Of a DNA stretch of 64,000 nt, positions 30,075 to 40,276 are shown piece by piece. Position 1 is the first letter of the stretch. Each line of letters opens with the position of its first letter. The translations under genes were made by a program, and so were the position numbers. The notes beneath the pieces are model-generated. The model made no database searches, was not told the DNA's origin, and was given only the letters and a program-made list of their open reading frames with translations. The DNA comes from Gammaproteobacteria bacterium (GTDB lineage: Bacteria > Pseudomonadota > Gammaproteobacteria > Burkholderiales > Gallionellaceae): positions 62,001-126,000 of the forward strand of contig JAHJBC010000001.1 in the NCBI GenBank assembly GCA_018813765.1. Reading direction: 5' to 3'.

Positions 30075-31516
30075 CAGAAGAGATCTTGATCAACGTCACG
30101 CCGCAGGAAACGCGCGTCGCGGCGATGCAACAGGGCGCCGTACAGGAGCTGCACATCGAACGCGGCAGCCAGCGCGGACTGGTGAGCAACGTCTATATCG
30201 GCAAGGTGAAGCGCGTGCTGCCCGGCATGCAATCGGCTTTCATCGACATCGGCCTCGAACGTTCCGCCTTCCTGCATGTCGCCGACATCTGGGAGAACAG
30301 CAGCGATGCCAAACCGATCGAGAAGGTGCTGTTCGAGGGACAGAGCCTGCTGGTGCAGGTGATCAAGGACCCCATCGGCACCAAGGGCGCGCGCCTTTCC
30401 ACGCAACTGAGCTTCGCCGGCAGGCTGCTGGTCTATCTGCCGCAGGAATCGCACATCGGCGTGTCGCAGCGCATCGAGAACGAGGCGGAGCGCGAATCAC
30501 TGCGCGGCAAACTGCAGCAAGTGCTGCCCGAGGGCCACAAGGGCGGCTACATCATCCGTACGCAGGCGGAATCGGCATCCGACGGCGAACTGCGCGCCGA
30601 CGTCGCCTACCTCGACAAACTGTGGAACAACCTGCAGCAGCAATCGCAGAAGACGGCCGCGCCGGCAGTGCTGTACAAGGAACTGGACATCGCCCTGCGC
30701 GTGCTGCGCGATTGCGTGAACGAGGGCACCTCGCGCATCCTCGTCGACTCGCGCGAGACGCATGAACGCCTGCTGGCGTTCGCCAACGACTATATCGCCG
30801 ACGCCGTGCCCAAACTGGAACGCTATGCCGGCACACGACCGCTGTTCGACCTGTACGGCGTGGAGGAGGAGATCGAGCGGGCCCTGTCGCGTCGCGTCGA
30901 CCTGAAGTCCGGCGGCTACCTCATCATCGATCAGACCGAGGCGCTCACCACCATCGACGTCAACACCGGCGGCTTCGTCGGCGGGCGCAATTTCGACGAC
31001 ACCATCTTCAAGACCAACCTGGAGGCGGCGCAAGTCATCGCGCGCCAGCTGCGCCTGCGCAACCTGGGCGGCATCATCATCTGCGACTTCATCGACATGG
31101 ACAGCGCCGAGCACCGCGACGCGGTGCTGGAAGAATTCAAGAAGATGCTGGAGAACGACCGCACCCGCATCAGCGTGAACGGCTTCTCCGCGCTGGGACT
31201 GGTGGAGATGACGCGCAAGCGCACGCGCGAGAGCCTGGCGCATGTGCTGTGCGAGCCCTGCCCGACCTGCCAGGGACGCGGCGAGGTGAAGACTGCACAG
31301 ACCGTGTGTTACCAGATCCTGCGCGAGATCGTGCGCGAGGCGCGCCAGTTCAACGCGCGCGAATACCGCATCCTTGCCTCGCAGCAGGTGATCGACCTGT
31401 TCCTCGACGAGGAGTCGCAGAGCCTGGCCCAGCTTTCCGATTTCATCGGCAAGCCGGTCTCGCTGCAGGTCGAGACGCTGTACAGCCAGGAACAGTACGA
31501 CATCATCCTGATGTAG
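30071..31516 (+). CDS. rng: Ribonuclease G
   Basis: Endoribonuclease of the RNase E/G family that trims 16S rRNA 5' ends and some mRNAs. 481 residues, matching RNase G and lacking the long RNase E scaffold. An S1 domain is at the N-terminus (GLVSNVYIGKVKRVLPGMQSA), the DNase-like catalytic part shows TIDVNTGGFVG and DFIDMD, and the Zn-link cysteines are in CEPCPTCQG. Confidence 0.96.
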   Translation: MTEEILINVTPQETRVAAMQQGAVQELHIERGSQRGLVSNVYIGKVKRVLPGMQSAFIDIGLERSAFLHVADIWENSSDAKPIEKVLFEGQSLLVQVIKDPIGTKGARLSTQLSFAGRLLVYLPQESHIGVSQRIENEAERESLRGKLQQVLPEGHKGGYIIRTQAESASDGELRADVAYLDKLWNNLQQQSQKTAAPAVLYKELDIALRVLRDCVNEGTSRILVDSRETHERLLAFANDYIADAVPKLERYAGTRPLFDLYGVEEEIERALSRRVDLKSGGYLIIDQTEALTTIDVNTGGFVGGRNFDDTIFKTNLEAAQVIARQLRLRNLGGIIICDFIDMDSAEHRDAVLEEFKKMLENDRTRISVNGFSALGLVEMTRKRTRESLAHVLCEPCPTCQGRGEVKTAQTVCYQILREIVREARQFNAREYRILASQQVIDLFLDEESQSLAQLSDFIGKPVSLQVETLYSQEQYDIILM

Positions 31517-31560
31517 CCTGTCGCCATCCCCGTCTGAGAATCACGTCAGACCCACAAAAG

Positions 31561-31587
31561 AAAAAGGCCGGTTGAACCGGCCTTTTT
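31561..31587. terminator. Bidirectional terminator between rng and hupB
   Basis: AAAAAGGCCGGTT-GAACCGGCCTTTTT: a perfect 12-bp class stem with A and T tails, so it works for both convergent genes. Confidence 0.92.
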
Positions 31588-31606
31588 CCATTTGGTACGG
31601 CTTGGA

Positions 31607-31891
31607 TTACTTCTTGGCGCCGTTGACTGCTGCCTTCAGAGTTGCACCAGCCTTGAATGCGGGCTGCTTGGAAGCCTTGATCTTGATGGTTGCGCCGGTC
31701 GCGGGGTTGCGGCCGTTGCGGGCTGCGCGCTTGCGCACTTCGAACGTACCGAAGCCTACCAGTGCGACATTGTCGCCCTTCTTCAGCGCTGCGGTGACGA
31801 TCTCGATGATTGCAGCGATATTACGGTCGGCATCAGCCTTGCTGCCACCGGTCTTGGTTGCCAATGCGTCGATCAGTTCTTTGCGGTTCAT
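31607..31891 (-). CDS. hupB: HU-type nucleoid protein
   Basis: Histone-like DNA-bending protein of 94 residues. NRKELIDALATKTGGSKADAD at the start, VGFGTFEVRKRAARNGRNPATGA (the DNA arm with the Pro that intercalates) and the KPAFKAGATLK type end are typical of HU. Not IHF, judging by the arm sequence. Confidence 0.96.
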   Translation of the reverse strand: MNRKELIDALATKTGGSKADADRNIAAIIEIVTAALKKGDNVALVGFGTFEVRKRAARNGRNPATGATIKIKASKQPAFKAGATLKAAVNGAKK

Positions 31892-32055
31892 TCTTAGTCG
31901 CTCCCTTGGTTGAGGTTGAAGTACGTGGTTGAAGTACCGGAGCGGATTGTTGTAGATATTTTGCCGTATGGCAAGGGGGTTCGTAGCAATTTATCACTCC
32001 TCATTGCCCTTGCCTGCCGAAAGTGCTACCCGCTCCCCTGCCGGATGTCCGGCCC

Positions 32056-32343
32056 TCAGAGGCCCGCCAGAGTGTCCGGATCGACCTTGCTGCCGCTGAC
32101 CGCCACCACCTTGTGGCGCGACTGGCCGCCCTGTCTGAGCTCGACCTGGCGCAGCGGAACGGCGAAAGTCTCGGCGATGAACCTGAGCAGCGCCTCGTTG
32201 GCGCGGCCTTCGATGGGCGGGGCGGCGAGACGGATCTTCAGCGCTTCGCCGTGCAGCCCGGCCACATCGGTGCGCTTGGCGCCGGGCTGGACATGCAGGG
32301 TCAGGGTAAGGACGTCGCCGCTGCGGCGGTACCACTCGCTCAC
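32056..32343 (-). CDS. YggU / DUF167 family protein
   Basis: 95-residue conserved protein of unknown biochemical role. VQPGAKRTDVAGLHG, LAAPPIEGRANEALLRFIAE and GQSRHKVVAV are the family signature. The start is a GTG at 32343 that overlaps the yggT stop (GTGA). The order yggS-proC-yggT-yggU is a standard cluster in proteobacteria. Confidence 0.9.
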   Translation of the reverse strand: MSEWYRRSGDVLTLTLHVQPGAKRTDVAGLHGEALKIRLAAPPIEGRANEALLRFIAETFAVPLRQVELRQGGQSRHKVVAVSGSKVDPDTLAGL

Positions 32344-32906
32344 AGCAAACCCGTTACGGCCTGTTCCAGACCGCCGATCGGCACGATGAGGATGAGTTGG
32401 CAGATGATGAACAGGATCAGCACCGAGAGGTCGACGTTGCCCACCGGCGGAATGCGGCGGCGCAAAGGTTGCAGGAAGGGGGCGTTCACCGCATACAGCA
32501 TGGGGGCAAGCGGCGTGCGCGGATTGACCCAGGACAGGATGGCCTCGACGAGCAGCGTGGCGACGAGCAGGTAGATGCTGAGCTTGAGCAGTTTGACCGC
32601 CGTCCATGCCAGCAGACCCAACAGCGGGAAACTGTCAAAGGCATAACCTTGCAACCACAGTGCCAGCGCCAGATAGACAAACTCGAATGCAAAAGCCAGA
32701 AACAGAGTGGCGCTGTCCAGCCCCCGCACGGAGGGGATATATCGCCGCGCGCGCAGCACGATGAAATCGGTGATCGCCATGACGAATTCGCCGATGGGGT
32801 TGCGCATTGGCGCCTGCAGCCATACCGCATGAAAGCGAAACAGCAGCACGGCAGCAAAGGGCTGCAGCAGCGCGTCGTTCAGGAACGAGAGGCCCTCTCC
32901 CAGCAT
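32340..32906 (-). CDS. YggT-family integral membrane protein
   Basis: 188 residues with two YggT repeats; each has a hydrophobic helix followed by a short NP-containing motif. The second shows SWVNPRTPLAPMLYAVNAPFLQPLRRRIPP, the family hallmark; the first is diverged (FLNDALLQPF). Role unknown; other members affect osmotic stress, ion uptake or division-site positioning. Directly abuts proC. Confidence 0.92.
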   Translation of the reverse strand: MLGEGLSFLNDALLQPFAAVLLFRFHAVWLQAPMRNPIGEFVMAITDFIVLRARRYIPSVRGLDSATLFLAFAFEFVYLALALWLQGYAFDSFPLLGLLAWTAVKLLKLSIYLLVATLLVEAILSWVNPRTPLAPMLYAVNAPFLQPLRRRIPPVGNVDLSVLILFIICQLILIVPIGGLEQAVTGLL

Positions 32907-33715
32907 TTATGCGTCCTTTCCCAGCTCGTCGCCCATCTCCTTCGAGCGTTTTGCCGCGGCGTAGATGGCATCGACGATGTCCTGCTTCACCCGGTTCGCA
33001 TCCATGCTGAGCAGTGCGCGTTCGGTGGTGCCGTTCTTCGAGGTCACGCGCGCGCGCAAGGTGGCAGCGTCCTCGTCGCTGTTCTGGGCCAGCTTGGTGG
33101 CGCCGAGAAAGGTATCCAGCACCATCTGCCGCGCCTGAGCCTCGTCCACCCCCAGTTCGTAGGCGGCCTGCTGCATGGCTTCGATGAAATAGAACACATA
33201 GGCCGGGCCGCTGCCGGAAATCGCGGTCACCGCATCCAGCTGTTCCTCGTCGTCCAGCCAGAAGGTGCTGCCCACCGCCGACATGATGGCCTCGGCGTGG
33301 TGGCACTGCTCGGGACGGACCACCGGTGTGGCATATAGCGCGGTGACACCGCTGCGGATCAGCGCCGGCGTGTTGGGCATGCAGCGCACGATGTTCTGCG
33401 AGCCGACCCAGCGCGCGATGTCCTGCGTGCGTATGCCCGCCGCGATCGAGATGACGAGTTTGCCTTTCAGAATAGGCGCCAGTTGCAGCGCGGCTTCCTG
33501 CAGGCTCTGCGGCTTGACCGCGAGGATGACCGTTTCGCAATGTTCCACGGCCGGCCCCATTTCGGTGGTCGCGCGCAGAGCGAACTCGTTGTGCAACGCA
33601 ACGCATTTCTCCTTGTCCACTTCCACGACATGCATCCTGGAAGGGGAATAACCGCGCTTGACCAAGCCCCCGATCAGGGCCTTCGCCATGTTGCCGCCGC
33701 CGATGAAAGTGATCT

Positions 33716-33719
<4 letters not shown>
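32907..33719 (-). CDS. proC: ProC, pyrroline-5-carboxylate reductase
   Basis: Last step of proline synthesis. 270 residues. Dinucleotide loop [15 protein letters not shown] at the N-terminus; the [15 protein letters not shown] and [14 protein letters not shown] segments are the C-terminal signature. ATGA overlap with yggS and direct contact with yggT. Confidence 0.97.
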
Positions 33720-34414
<695 letters not shown>

Positions 34415-34469
34415 AATCGCCCGGCAGTCGCCTTTCAATGCTGGTTTCAAAAAAGCCCGGGGATTATAT

Positions 34470-35513
34470 ATGGATATCACTGAACTGCTCGCCTTCGGCG
34501 TGAAGAACAAAGCCTCGGACTTGCACCTGTCCGCCGGACTGCCGCCCATGATCCGCGTGCACGGCGACATGCGCCGCATCAACCTGCCCGCGATGGAGCA
34601 CAAGGAAGTCCACGCCATGGTGTACGACATCATGAACGACGGGCAGCGCAAACATTACGAAGAGAACAAGGAAGTCGACTTCTCGTTCGAAGTGCCCAAT
34701 CTGGCGCGTTTCCGCGTCAATGCCTTCATCCAGAACCGTGGCGCGGGCGCCGTCATGCGTACCATTCCTTCCAAGATCCTGACGCTGGAAGAACTCAAGT
34801 GCCCGCCCATCTTCAAGGACATCTCCGAATTCCCGCGCGGCATGGTGCTGGTGACCGGCCCGACCGGCTCCGGTAAATCGACCACGCTGGCGGCGATGGT
34901 GAACCATATCAACGAGAACGAAATGGGCCACATCCTGACCGTGGAAGACCCGATCGAGTTCGTGCATGAATCCAAGAAATCGCTGGTCAACCAGCGCGAG
35001 GTCGGCCCGCACACGCTGTCGTTCAACAACGCGCTGCGTTCCGCCCTGCGCGAAGACCCGGATGTGATCCTGGTCGGTGAAATGCGCGACCTGGAGACCA
35101 TTCGCCTGGCGATGACCGCGGCCGAGACCGGCCACCTGGTGTTCGGCACGCTGCACACCAGTTCCGCGGCCAAGACCATCGACCGTATCATCGACGTGTT
35201 CCCCGCCGACGAGAAAGAAATGGTGCGCGCGATGCTGTCCGAATCGCTGCGTGCGGTGATCTCGCAGACCCTGCTCAAGACCAAGGACGGCGCCGGCCGC
35301 GTCGCGGCGCACGAAATCATGCTTTGCACCCCCGCCATCCGCAACCTGATCCGCGAGGCCAAGGTGCCGCAAATGTATTCCGCCATCCAGACCGGCGGCA
35401 ACATCGGCATGCAGACACTGGACCAGTGTCTGCAGGACTTGGTCAAGCGCAACCTTGTCGCCTCGTCGGAAGCCCGCCAAAAAGCGGCGAACAAGGAACT
35501 GTTCCCCGCCTAA
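34470..35513 (+). CDS. pilT: PilT, type IV pilus retraction ATPase
   Basis: Hexameric ATPase that pulls in type IV pili for twitching and DNA uptake. 347 residues from the ATG at 34470. Walker A GPTGSGKSTT, Walker B ILVGEMRDLET, the His box GHLVFGTLHTSSA and the AIRNLIRE motif, which is essential for retraction in PilT, are all present. Next to pilU, yggS and proC, a common arrangement. Confidence 0.97.
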   Translation: MDITELLAFGVKNKASDLHLSAGLPPMIRVHGDMRRINLPAMEHKEVHAMVYDIMNDGQRKHYEENKEVDFSFEVPNLARFRVNAFIQNRGAGAVMRTIPSKILTLEELKCPPIFKDISEFPRGMVLVTGPTGSGKSTTLAAMVNHINENEMGHILTVEDPIEFVHESKKSLVNQREVGPHTLSFNNALRSALREDPDVILVGEMRDLETIRLAMTAAETGHLVFGTLHTSSAAKTIDRIIDVFPADEKEMVRAMLSESLRAVISQTLLKTKDGAGRVAAHEIMLCTPAIRNLIREAKVPQMYSAIQTGGNIGMQTLDQCLQDLVKRNLVASSEARQKAANKELFPA

Positions 35514-35537
35514 ACACAGCAATATCAGGAGTCAATC

Positions 35538-36674
35538 ATGGAACGCGATCAGGCCACAGAACTAGTCCACAACCTGCTGCGCGGGATGATCTCGCAGAAG
35601 GCTTCCGACCTATTCGTCACCGCCGGCTTCCCGCCCGCGTTCAAGATCGACGGCAAGATGACGCCGGTCTCCAACCAGGCGCTGACCTCACAGCACACGC
35701 AGGAACTGGCGCGCAGCATCATGAACGACCGCCAGGCGGCCGAGTTCGAATCCACGCACGAGTGCAACTTCGCCATCAGCCCTTCCGGCATCGGCCGTTT
35801 CCGCGTCAATGTGTTCCTGCAGCAGCAGCGCGTCGGCATGGTGCTGCGCACCATCACCACCAAGATCCCGACCTTCGAGGAACTGCGCCTGCCGCAGGTG
35901 CTGAAGGACGTGACGCTGACCAAGCGCGGCCTGGTGATCCTGGTCGGCGGCACCGGTTCCGGCAAATCGTCCACACTTGCCGCGATGATCGGCTACCGCA
36001 ACCACAACAGCTACGGCCACATCATCACCATCGAGGACCCGGTCGAGTACGTGCACGACCACGTCAAATGCATCATCACCCACCGCGAAGTGGGCGTGGA
36101 CACCAACGACTGGCATAGCGCGTTGAAGAATACCCTGCGCCAAGCGCCCGACGTGATCCTGATCGGCGAGATCCGCGATCGCGAGACCATGGAATACGCC
36201 GTGGCCTTCGCCGAGACCGGCCACCTGTGCATGGCGACTCTGCACGCCAACAGCGCCAACCAGGCGCTCGACCGCATCATCAACTTCTTCCCGGAAGAAC
36301 GCCGCGAACAACTGCTGATGGACCTTTCGCTCAACATCAAGGCACTCGTCTCGCAGCGCCTGATCCCCAAGCGCGACGGCAAAGGCCGCGCCGCCGCGTT
36401 CGAGATCCTGCTCAATTCGCCGCTGATCTCCGACCTCATCTTCAAGGGCCAGGTGCACGAGATCAAGGAAGTCATGTCCAAATCGCGCGAGATCGGCATG
36501 CAGACCTTCGACCAGGCGCTGTTCGACCTGCACGAATCCGGCGACATCAGTTACGAGGAATCGCTCAAGAACGCCGACTCGGTCAACGACCTGCGCCTCA
36601 AGATCAAACTGCAGGGACAGGCCACCAAGGACCGCGATGTGATGAGCGGCCTGGACAACCTGAAGATGACCTGA
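35538..36674 (+). CDS. pilU: PilU, type IV pilus retraction ATPase (PilT paralogue)
   Basis: 378 residues. Walker A GGTGSGKSST, Walker B ILIGEIRDRET, and the His box GHLCMATLHANSA are intact. In place of AIRNLIRE it has SPLISDLIFKG and a longer C-terminal tail (GDISYEESLKNADSVND), typical of PilU, which works only with PilT. CAGGAG ribosome site upstream. Confidence 0.96.
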   Translation: MERDQATELVHNLLRGMISQKASDLFVTAGFPPAFKIDGKMTPVSNQALTSQHTQELARSIMNDRQAAEFESTHECNFAISPSGIGRFRVNVFLQQQRVGMVLRTITTKIPTFEELRLPQVLKDVTLTKRGLVILVGGTGSGKSSTLAAMIGYRNHNSYGHIITIEDPVEYVHDHVKCIITHREVGVDTNDWHSALKNTLRQAPDVILIGEIRDRETMEYAVAFAETGHLCMATLHANSANQALDRIINFFPEERREQLLMDLSLNIKALVSQRLIPKRDGKGRAAAFEILLNSPLISDLIFKGQVHEIKEVMSKSREIGMQTFDQALFDLHESGDISYEESLKNADSVNDLRLKIKLQGQATKDRDVMSGLDNLKMT

Positions 36675-36684
36675 AGAGATCGCG

Positions 36685-37164
36685 ATGAGCATCCAGTCCA
36701 CTTTCCGCGTGCACCTTGCCGCCCCGCTCGGACTGATCGACACCCCTTTCATCGTCACCACCGCCTATGCCTCGGCCGCAGGCATGCTCCGTTCGGAGTG
36801 GTTTCTGGTCGTGCCCGACGGCAAGGGGTTGCTGCTCTCGCAGCGCAACAGCCTCGACCTCAGTGCATTCCCCGAAAGCCGCGAAAGGATTGACGCGGAG
36901 CTGTTGCTGAACGAGGCACTCGATCAGGCCACGCTACGCCTGCGCCGTTACATACGGGAAAAGAACGATGTCTCCGCACTGTTGCTGCTGGCCAGGCAGA
37001 CTGAAGTGAAGCCCGCCGACCACAACCATTTCGTCAAACTCTGGTTGCGCGGCGCCTGTTGCGGCTGCCTCAGCGAGATCCGCGCCAAGAGCGGATGCAC
37101 CGCGCTGACCGACACGCTGGAATGGGTGCACGGCCTGCCGATGCTCTCGTCCGGCGAACTGTAA
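36685..37164 (+). CDS. Conserved-looking protein of unknown function behind pilTU
   Basis: 159 residues, no signal peptide or membrane helix. Predicted mixed alpha/beta: the N-terminal part has FIVTTAYASAAGMLRSEWFLVVPDGKGLLLS, the middle a charged helix (AELLLNEALDQATLRLRRYIREK) and the C-terminal part contains a CCGC motif and two further Cys (RGACCGCLSE, SGCTAL). I do not recognise the family. It starts 10 bases after the pilU stop behind GAAGAG, so it is probably in the pilTU operon. Confidence 0.7.
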   Translation: MSIQSTFRVHLAAPLGLIDTPFIVTTAYASAAGMLRSEWFLVVPDGKGLLLSQRNSLDLSAFPESRERIDAELLLNEALDQATLRLRRYIREKNDVSALLLLARQTEVKPADHNHFVKLWLRGACCGCLSEIRAKSGCTALTDTLEWVHGLPMLSSGEL

Positions 37165-37182
37165 TACACCCACCTCCCCGTA

Positions 37183-37791
37183 TCACCGATACAGCGCCGG
37201 AAAATCCCTGCGCAACCGGTCCAGCTTGGGCATGTCGTGGATCACGATGTAAGGCTGGTAAGGATGCAAAGCCAGATAATTCTGGTGATAGTCCTCCGCC
37301 GGATAGAACTGCACCAGCGGCACCACCTGCGTCACGATGGGCGAGGAATAGGTGCGCGCTGCAGTGAGTTCGCGGATGTATTCCCCCGCCGCTTTCTGTT
37401 GCGCGGCATCGACATGGAAGATCGCCGAGCGGTATTGCGTGCCCCTATCCGGCCCCTGACGGTTGAGCTGGGTCGGGTCGTGCGCCACGCTGAAGAACAC
37501 CTGCAGCAACTGGCGATAAGACACCTTGGCCGGATCGAAGCGCACGCGCACCGCCTCGGCATGGCCGCTCCTGCCCGTGCTCACCGCTTCGTAGTTCGCG
37601 TCCGCCGCACTGCCGCCCGCATAACCTGACTCCACGTTGGTCACGCCCTTGATGTGTTTGTACACCGCGTCCACGCCCCAGAAACAGCCGCCCGCAAACA
37701 CCGCAGTCTGCTCGGCCGCCTGCACGTTGGCAATCGCGCCCACGCCGAACGCGAGTAACGCACTGCTGAAGAATCGTTTGAAGGTACGCAT
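37183..37791 (-). CDS. msrA: MsrA, peptide methionine-S-sulfoxide reductase, exported
   Basis: Reduces S-methionine sulfoxide in proteins. 202 residues starting at 37791. A Sec signal peptide ([17 protein letters not shown], cut near residue 25) precedes the catalytic GGCFWG motif (Cys36), which is unusual because many MsrA proteins are cytoplasmic. The family blocks [25 protein letters not shown] and PAEDYHQNY follow. Located after dipZ (18 bases), which can feed electrons to periplasmic enzymes. The long upstream open frame over dipZ is not coding. Confidence 0.94.
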   Translation of the reverse strand: MRTFKRFFSSALLAFGVGAIANVQAAEQTAVFAGGCFWGVDAVYKHIKGVTNVESGYAGGSAADANYEAVSTGRSGHAEAVRVRFDPAKVSYRQLLQVFFSVAHDPTQLNRQGPDRGTQYRSAIFHVDAAQQKAAGEYIRELTAARTYSSPIVTQVVPLVQFYPAEDYHQNYLALHPYQPYIVIHDMPKLDRLRRDFPALYR

Positions 37792-37808
37792 GATGTCTCT
37801 CCTTGTGC

Positions 37809-39494
37809 TTAACCGAAGGTGAAGGCGAACGCCTCCGCCCCGCCATCCGGAAACTCGATGCGGAAGGTCCGCTCTTTTATCGCACCGTTTTGCCGGATGA
37901 GTTGATACAGGCGCTGCTCGCGGATCACGCCGCTGCCCGCCACGTCGATATCGACGCCGTGATGCGCGCCGGGCGCGGCGCCGTCCAATGTGACCTTGAA
38001 GCGTAGCGGTTTGTTGCTGCCAAGCACCAGATGCAGGTCGCGTCCGAAGAAGCGGAAGGCGATCGCCCCGCTGCCGCGCTGTAGCGCGGCGGATTCCGGA
38101 CCGATCAACCAGTTCCCGCCCAATGCCCATTGATCGGCTTGCAACACGCGCGGTATCGAATAGTTGCCGGATGCATCGAGACGGACCTCTTCCGGCGAAA
38201 CAAAATTCTCCATGCGCGCATAGCCGAGATAGGTCTCGGGCGAACGTTCCGTCCCTGCGGCCGCTGCCATCGCGCCGGTTGCCTCCACCTGCACCGGCGC
38301 ATCGTCCAGTGCCAGGTCGCTGCGCGCCTCCATCAGCAGCGTCTGGATCATCTGCTCGGTCTCGACATAGGCGCCCTCGCCGAAATGGCGGTGGCGGATG
38401 CGTCCCTGCGCGTCGAGCAGATAGTGCGCGGGCCAATACTGGTTCTTGTAGGCGTTCCAGATCGCGTAGTCGTTATCGACCGCCACCGGATACTTCACGC
38501 CCAGTTCGCGCACCGCGCGTTCGACGTTCTTGATGTCCTTCTCGAAGGCGAACTCCGGCGCATGTACGCCGAGGATGACCAAGCCCTGCGCGCGATATTT
38601 TTCATCCCACGCTTTCAGGTAGGGCAGGGTGCGCAAGCAGTTGATGCAGGAATAGGTCCAGAAATCCACCAGCACCACCTTGCCGCGCAAGGACCCATCG
38701 CTTAACGGCGGCGTGTTGATCCAGTGCGTCGCGCCATTAAGCGGCGGCGCCATGACCGCTTCGCCTGCCTGCGGCGCAGGCGGCGCCAAGCTCTCGATCA
38801 GCCGCTGCTCGGTTGACGTGGTGTTGGCCGAGGTGAATTGCGCGAGGAAGCGCGTGTCCCAGCCCAGTGCGATGACCACGACGCCCGCCACCACCGCGAT
38901 ACCCAGCACGCGCCGTATCCATTCCTCGACGCCGAAATTGCGCTTCAGCCACGCGATCACGCGCCCGCCGGCCAGCAACGCCAGCGCCAGCGAAGAGGCG
39001 GCACCGGCCGCGAACGCCAACAGCAGCGATGCGCTGTACAGATTCGCGCCCTGCAAGGCCGCACCGGCCAGCACCAAGCCAAGTATCGGCCCGGCGCACG
39101 GCGCCCACAGGAAGCCGAGAGCCACGCCCAGCAGCAAGCCGCCCTTCACGCTGCCCTGCGCGTCGGCACGCTGCTGCAGATGTCCGCCGAACGAAACGAA
39201 CGGCCGCATCATGCGTTCCGACCAGGACGGGAAGATCAGTGCCAATCCCAACAACAGCAACAGCAGCATCGCCGCGTAGCGCCCGTACTGGTTCACCTCG
39301 ACCAGCCAGGCGCCGCCCACGGCAGCAAGGCTGGCCAGCACGGTGAAGGTCACCGCCATGCCAAACAGGATGGGCAGGCCGGCGCGGCGGAACGGCTGCT
39401 CTGAACGCGCGAACACGAAGGGCAGCACCGGCAGTACGCAGGGGCTGAGGATGGTGAGTGCGCCGCCGAGGTAAGCGAGCAGGAAGATCAGCAT
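37809..39494 (-). CDS. dipZ: DipZ-type thiol:disulfide transporter with periplasmic thioredoxin domain
   Basis: 561 residues in three parts. A CcdA/DsbD-like membrane domain (about 1-215, six helices) has the two electron-relay cysteines, Cys19 in LSPCVLPVLP and Cys133 in LWAPCAGPILG. A periplasmic thioredoxin-like domain (about 250-400) has the active-site Cys283-Ile-Asn-Cys286. The last 150 residues form a beta-rich DipZ C-terminal domain, carbohydrate-binding-like. It moves reducing power from the cytoplasm to the periplasm; flanked by exported MsrA and MsrB, whose reduction it most likely supports (inference). Confidence 0.9.
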   Translation of the reverse strand: MLIFLLAYLGGALTILSPCVLPVLPFVFARSEQPFRRAGLPILFGMAVTFTVLASLAAVGGAWLVEVNQYGRYAAMLLLLLLGLALIFPSWSERMMRPFVSFGGHLQQRADAQGSVKGGLLLGVALGFLWAPCAGPILGLVLAGAALQGANLYSASLLLAFAAGAASSLALALLAGGRVIAWLKRNFGVEEWIRRVLGIAVVAGVVVIALGWDTRFLAQFTSANTTSTEQRLIESLAPPAPQAGEAVMAPPLNGATHWINTPPLSDGSLRGKVVLVDFWTYSCINCLRTLPYLKAWDEKYRAQGLVILGVHAPEFAFEKDIKNVERAVRELGVKYPVAVDNDYAIWNAYKNQYWPAHYLLDAQGRIRHRHFGEGAYVETEQMIQTLLMEARSDLALDDAPVQVEATGAMAAAAGTERSPETYLGYARMENFVSPEEVRLDASGNYSIPRVLQADQWALGGNWLIGPESAALQRGSGAIAFRFFGRDLHLVLGSNKPLRFKVTLDGAAPGAHHGVDIDVAGSGVIREQRLYQLIRQNGAIKERTFRIEFPDGGAEAFAFTFG

Positions 39495-39535
39495 GGTTTG
39501 TTGTTCCTTGTAATCAGGGTAATTCCAAAACCTTG

Positions 39536-39628
39536 TTGTCCACGAAATTCACGAAAAGCACGAAAGGTTCGAATCACTCACATTCTGCAAATGGGTTTGT
39601 TCGTGGGTTTCGTGTTTTTCGTGGACAA
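39536..39628. repeat. Inverted repeat with TTCGTG / CACGAA units between msrB and dipZ
   Basis: Left arm TTGTCCACGAAATTCACGAA-AAGCACGAAA and right arm TTTCGTG-TTTTTCGTGGACAA face each other across about 35 bases. Similar TTCGTGxTTTTCGTGGACAA motifs are widespread intergenic repeats in bacterial genomes. It could form a stem within the msrB-dipZ mRNA. Confidence 0.7.
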
Positions 39629-39642
39629 ATTTCTTTCCTGGA

Positions 39643-40182
39643 CTATTTGGATTTCGGCACGAAGCGCAGCGCCACCGTGTTCATGCAATAACGCAGGCCG
39701 GTCGGCTTCGGACCGTCGTTGAACACATGGCCGAGATGCGCGTCGCACAGCGTGCAGCGTACTTCGGTGCGCACCATGCCGAACAGGCGGTCTTCGTGTT
39801 CGCGCACGTTCTCCGCCGCGATGGGTTGCCAGAAGCTGGGCCAGCCGGTGCCGGAATCGTATTTGGTCGCGGCATCGAACAGCGCGTTGTCGCAGCACAC
39901 GCAACGGTACAGCCCCGGCTCGTGCCGGTCGTGTCCCGGCTGCGAGAACGCGCGCTCGGTGCCCTGCTCGCGCGTCACGTGGTAGGCGAGCGGCGACAGG
40001 CGCTTTTTCCACTCGGCATCCTTGTACACCTTGGCCAGCGTGGCGCGCCCCAGCGGTTTGCCGTCGTCGGAGAACTGTATGATGGTCACCATGCCGCCGC
40101 CCGGTGCCGTCGCGGCGAACGAGCGTGTGGCATAGACCATGCCGATGCCGGAAAGCAGTGATAGAAATTGTCTGCGTTGCAT
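39643..40182 (-). CDS. msrB: MsrB, peptide methionine-R-sulfoxide reductase, Tat/Sec exported
   Basis: Reduces R-methionine sulfoxide. 179 residues from 40182 (GGAGG ribosome site). N-terminal twin-arginine signal ([10 protein letters not shown] ... SFAA) sends it out of the cytoplasm. Structural Zn cysteines 94/97 (CVCC) and 143/146 (CTLC), and catalytic Cys166 in [15 protein letters not shown] is the family hallmark. Preceded by a GTAACC-N16-CGAA promoter. Confidence 0.95.
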   Translation of the reverse strand: MQRRQFLSLLSGIGMVYATRSFAATAPGGGMVTIIQFSDDGKPLGRATLAKVYKDAEWKKRLSPLAYHVTREQGTERAFSQPGHDRHEPGLYRCVCCDNALFDAATKYDSGTGWPSFWQPIAAENVREHEDRLFGMVRTEVRCTLCDAHLGHVFNDGPKPTGLRYCMNTVALRFVPKSK

Positions 40183-40244
40183 GATGTCGCCTCCTGAATA
40201 TAAGGTTGAACCTGTTACGTCAGATTCACCCTCCTGCACTTTGG

Positions 40245-40270
40245 TTCGTACCCGATCGAAAAATGGTTAC
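40245..40270 (-). promoter_or_regulatory. ECF-type promoter GTAACC-N16-CGAA in front of msrB
   Basis: Minus-strand GTAACC (40265-40270), exactly 16 bases, CGAA (40245-40248), about 65-85 bases before the msrB ATG. Identical pattern and spacing as the one at 41425-41450. This is the type of promoter known for NrsF-controlled ECF sigma factors, e.g. SigF of Caulobacter. Confidence 0.75.
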
Positions 40271-40276
40271 TTCACC

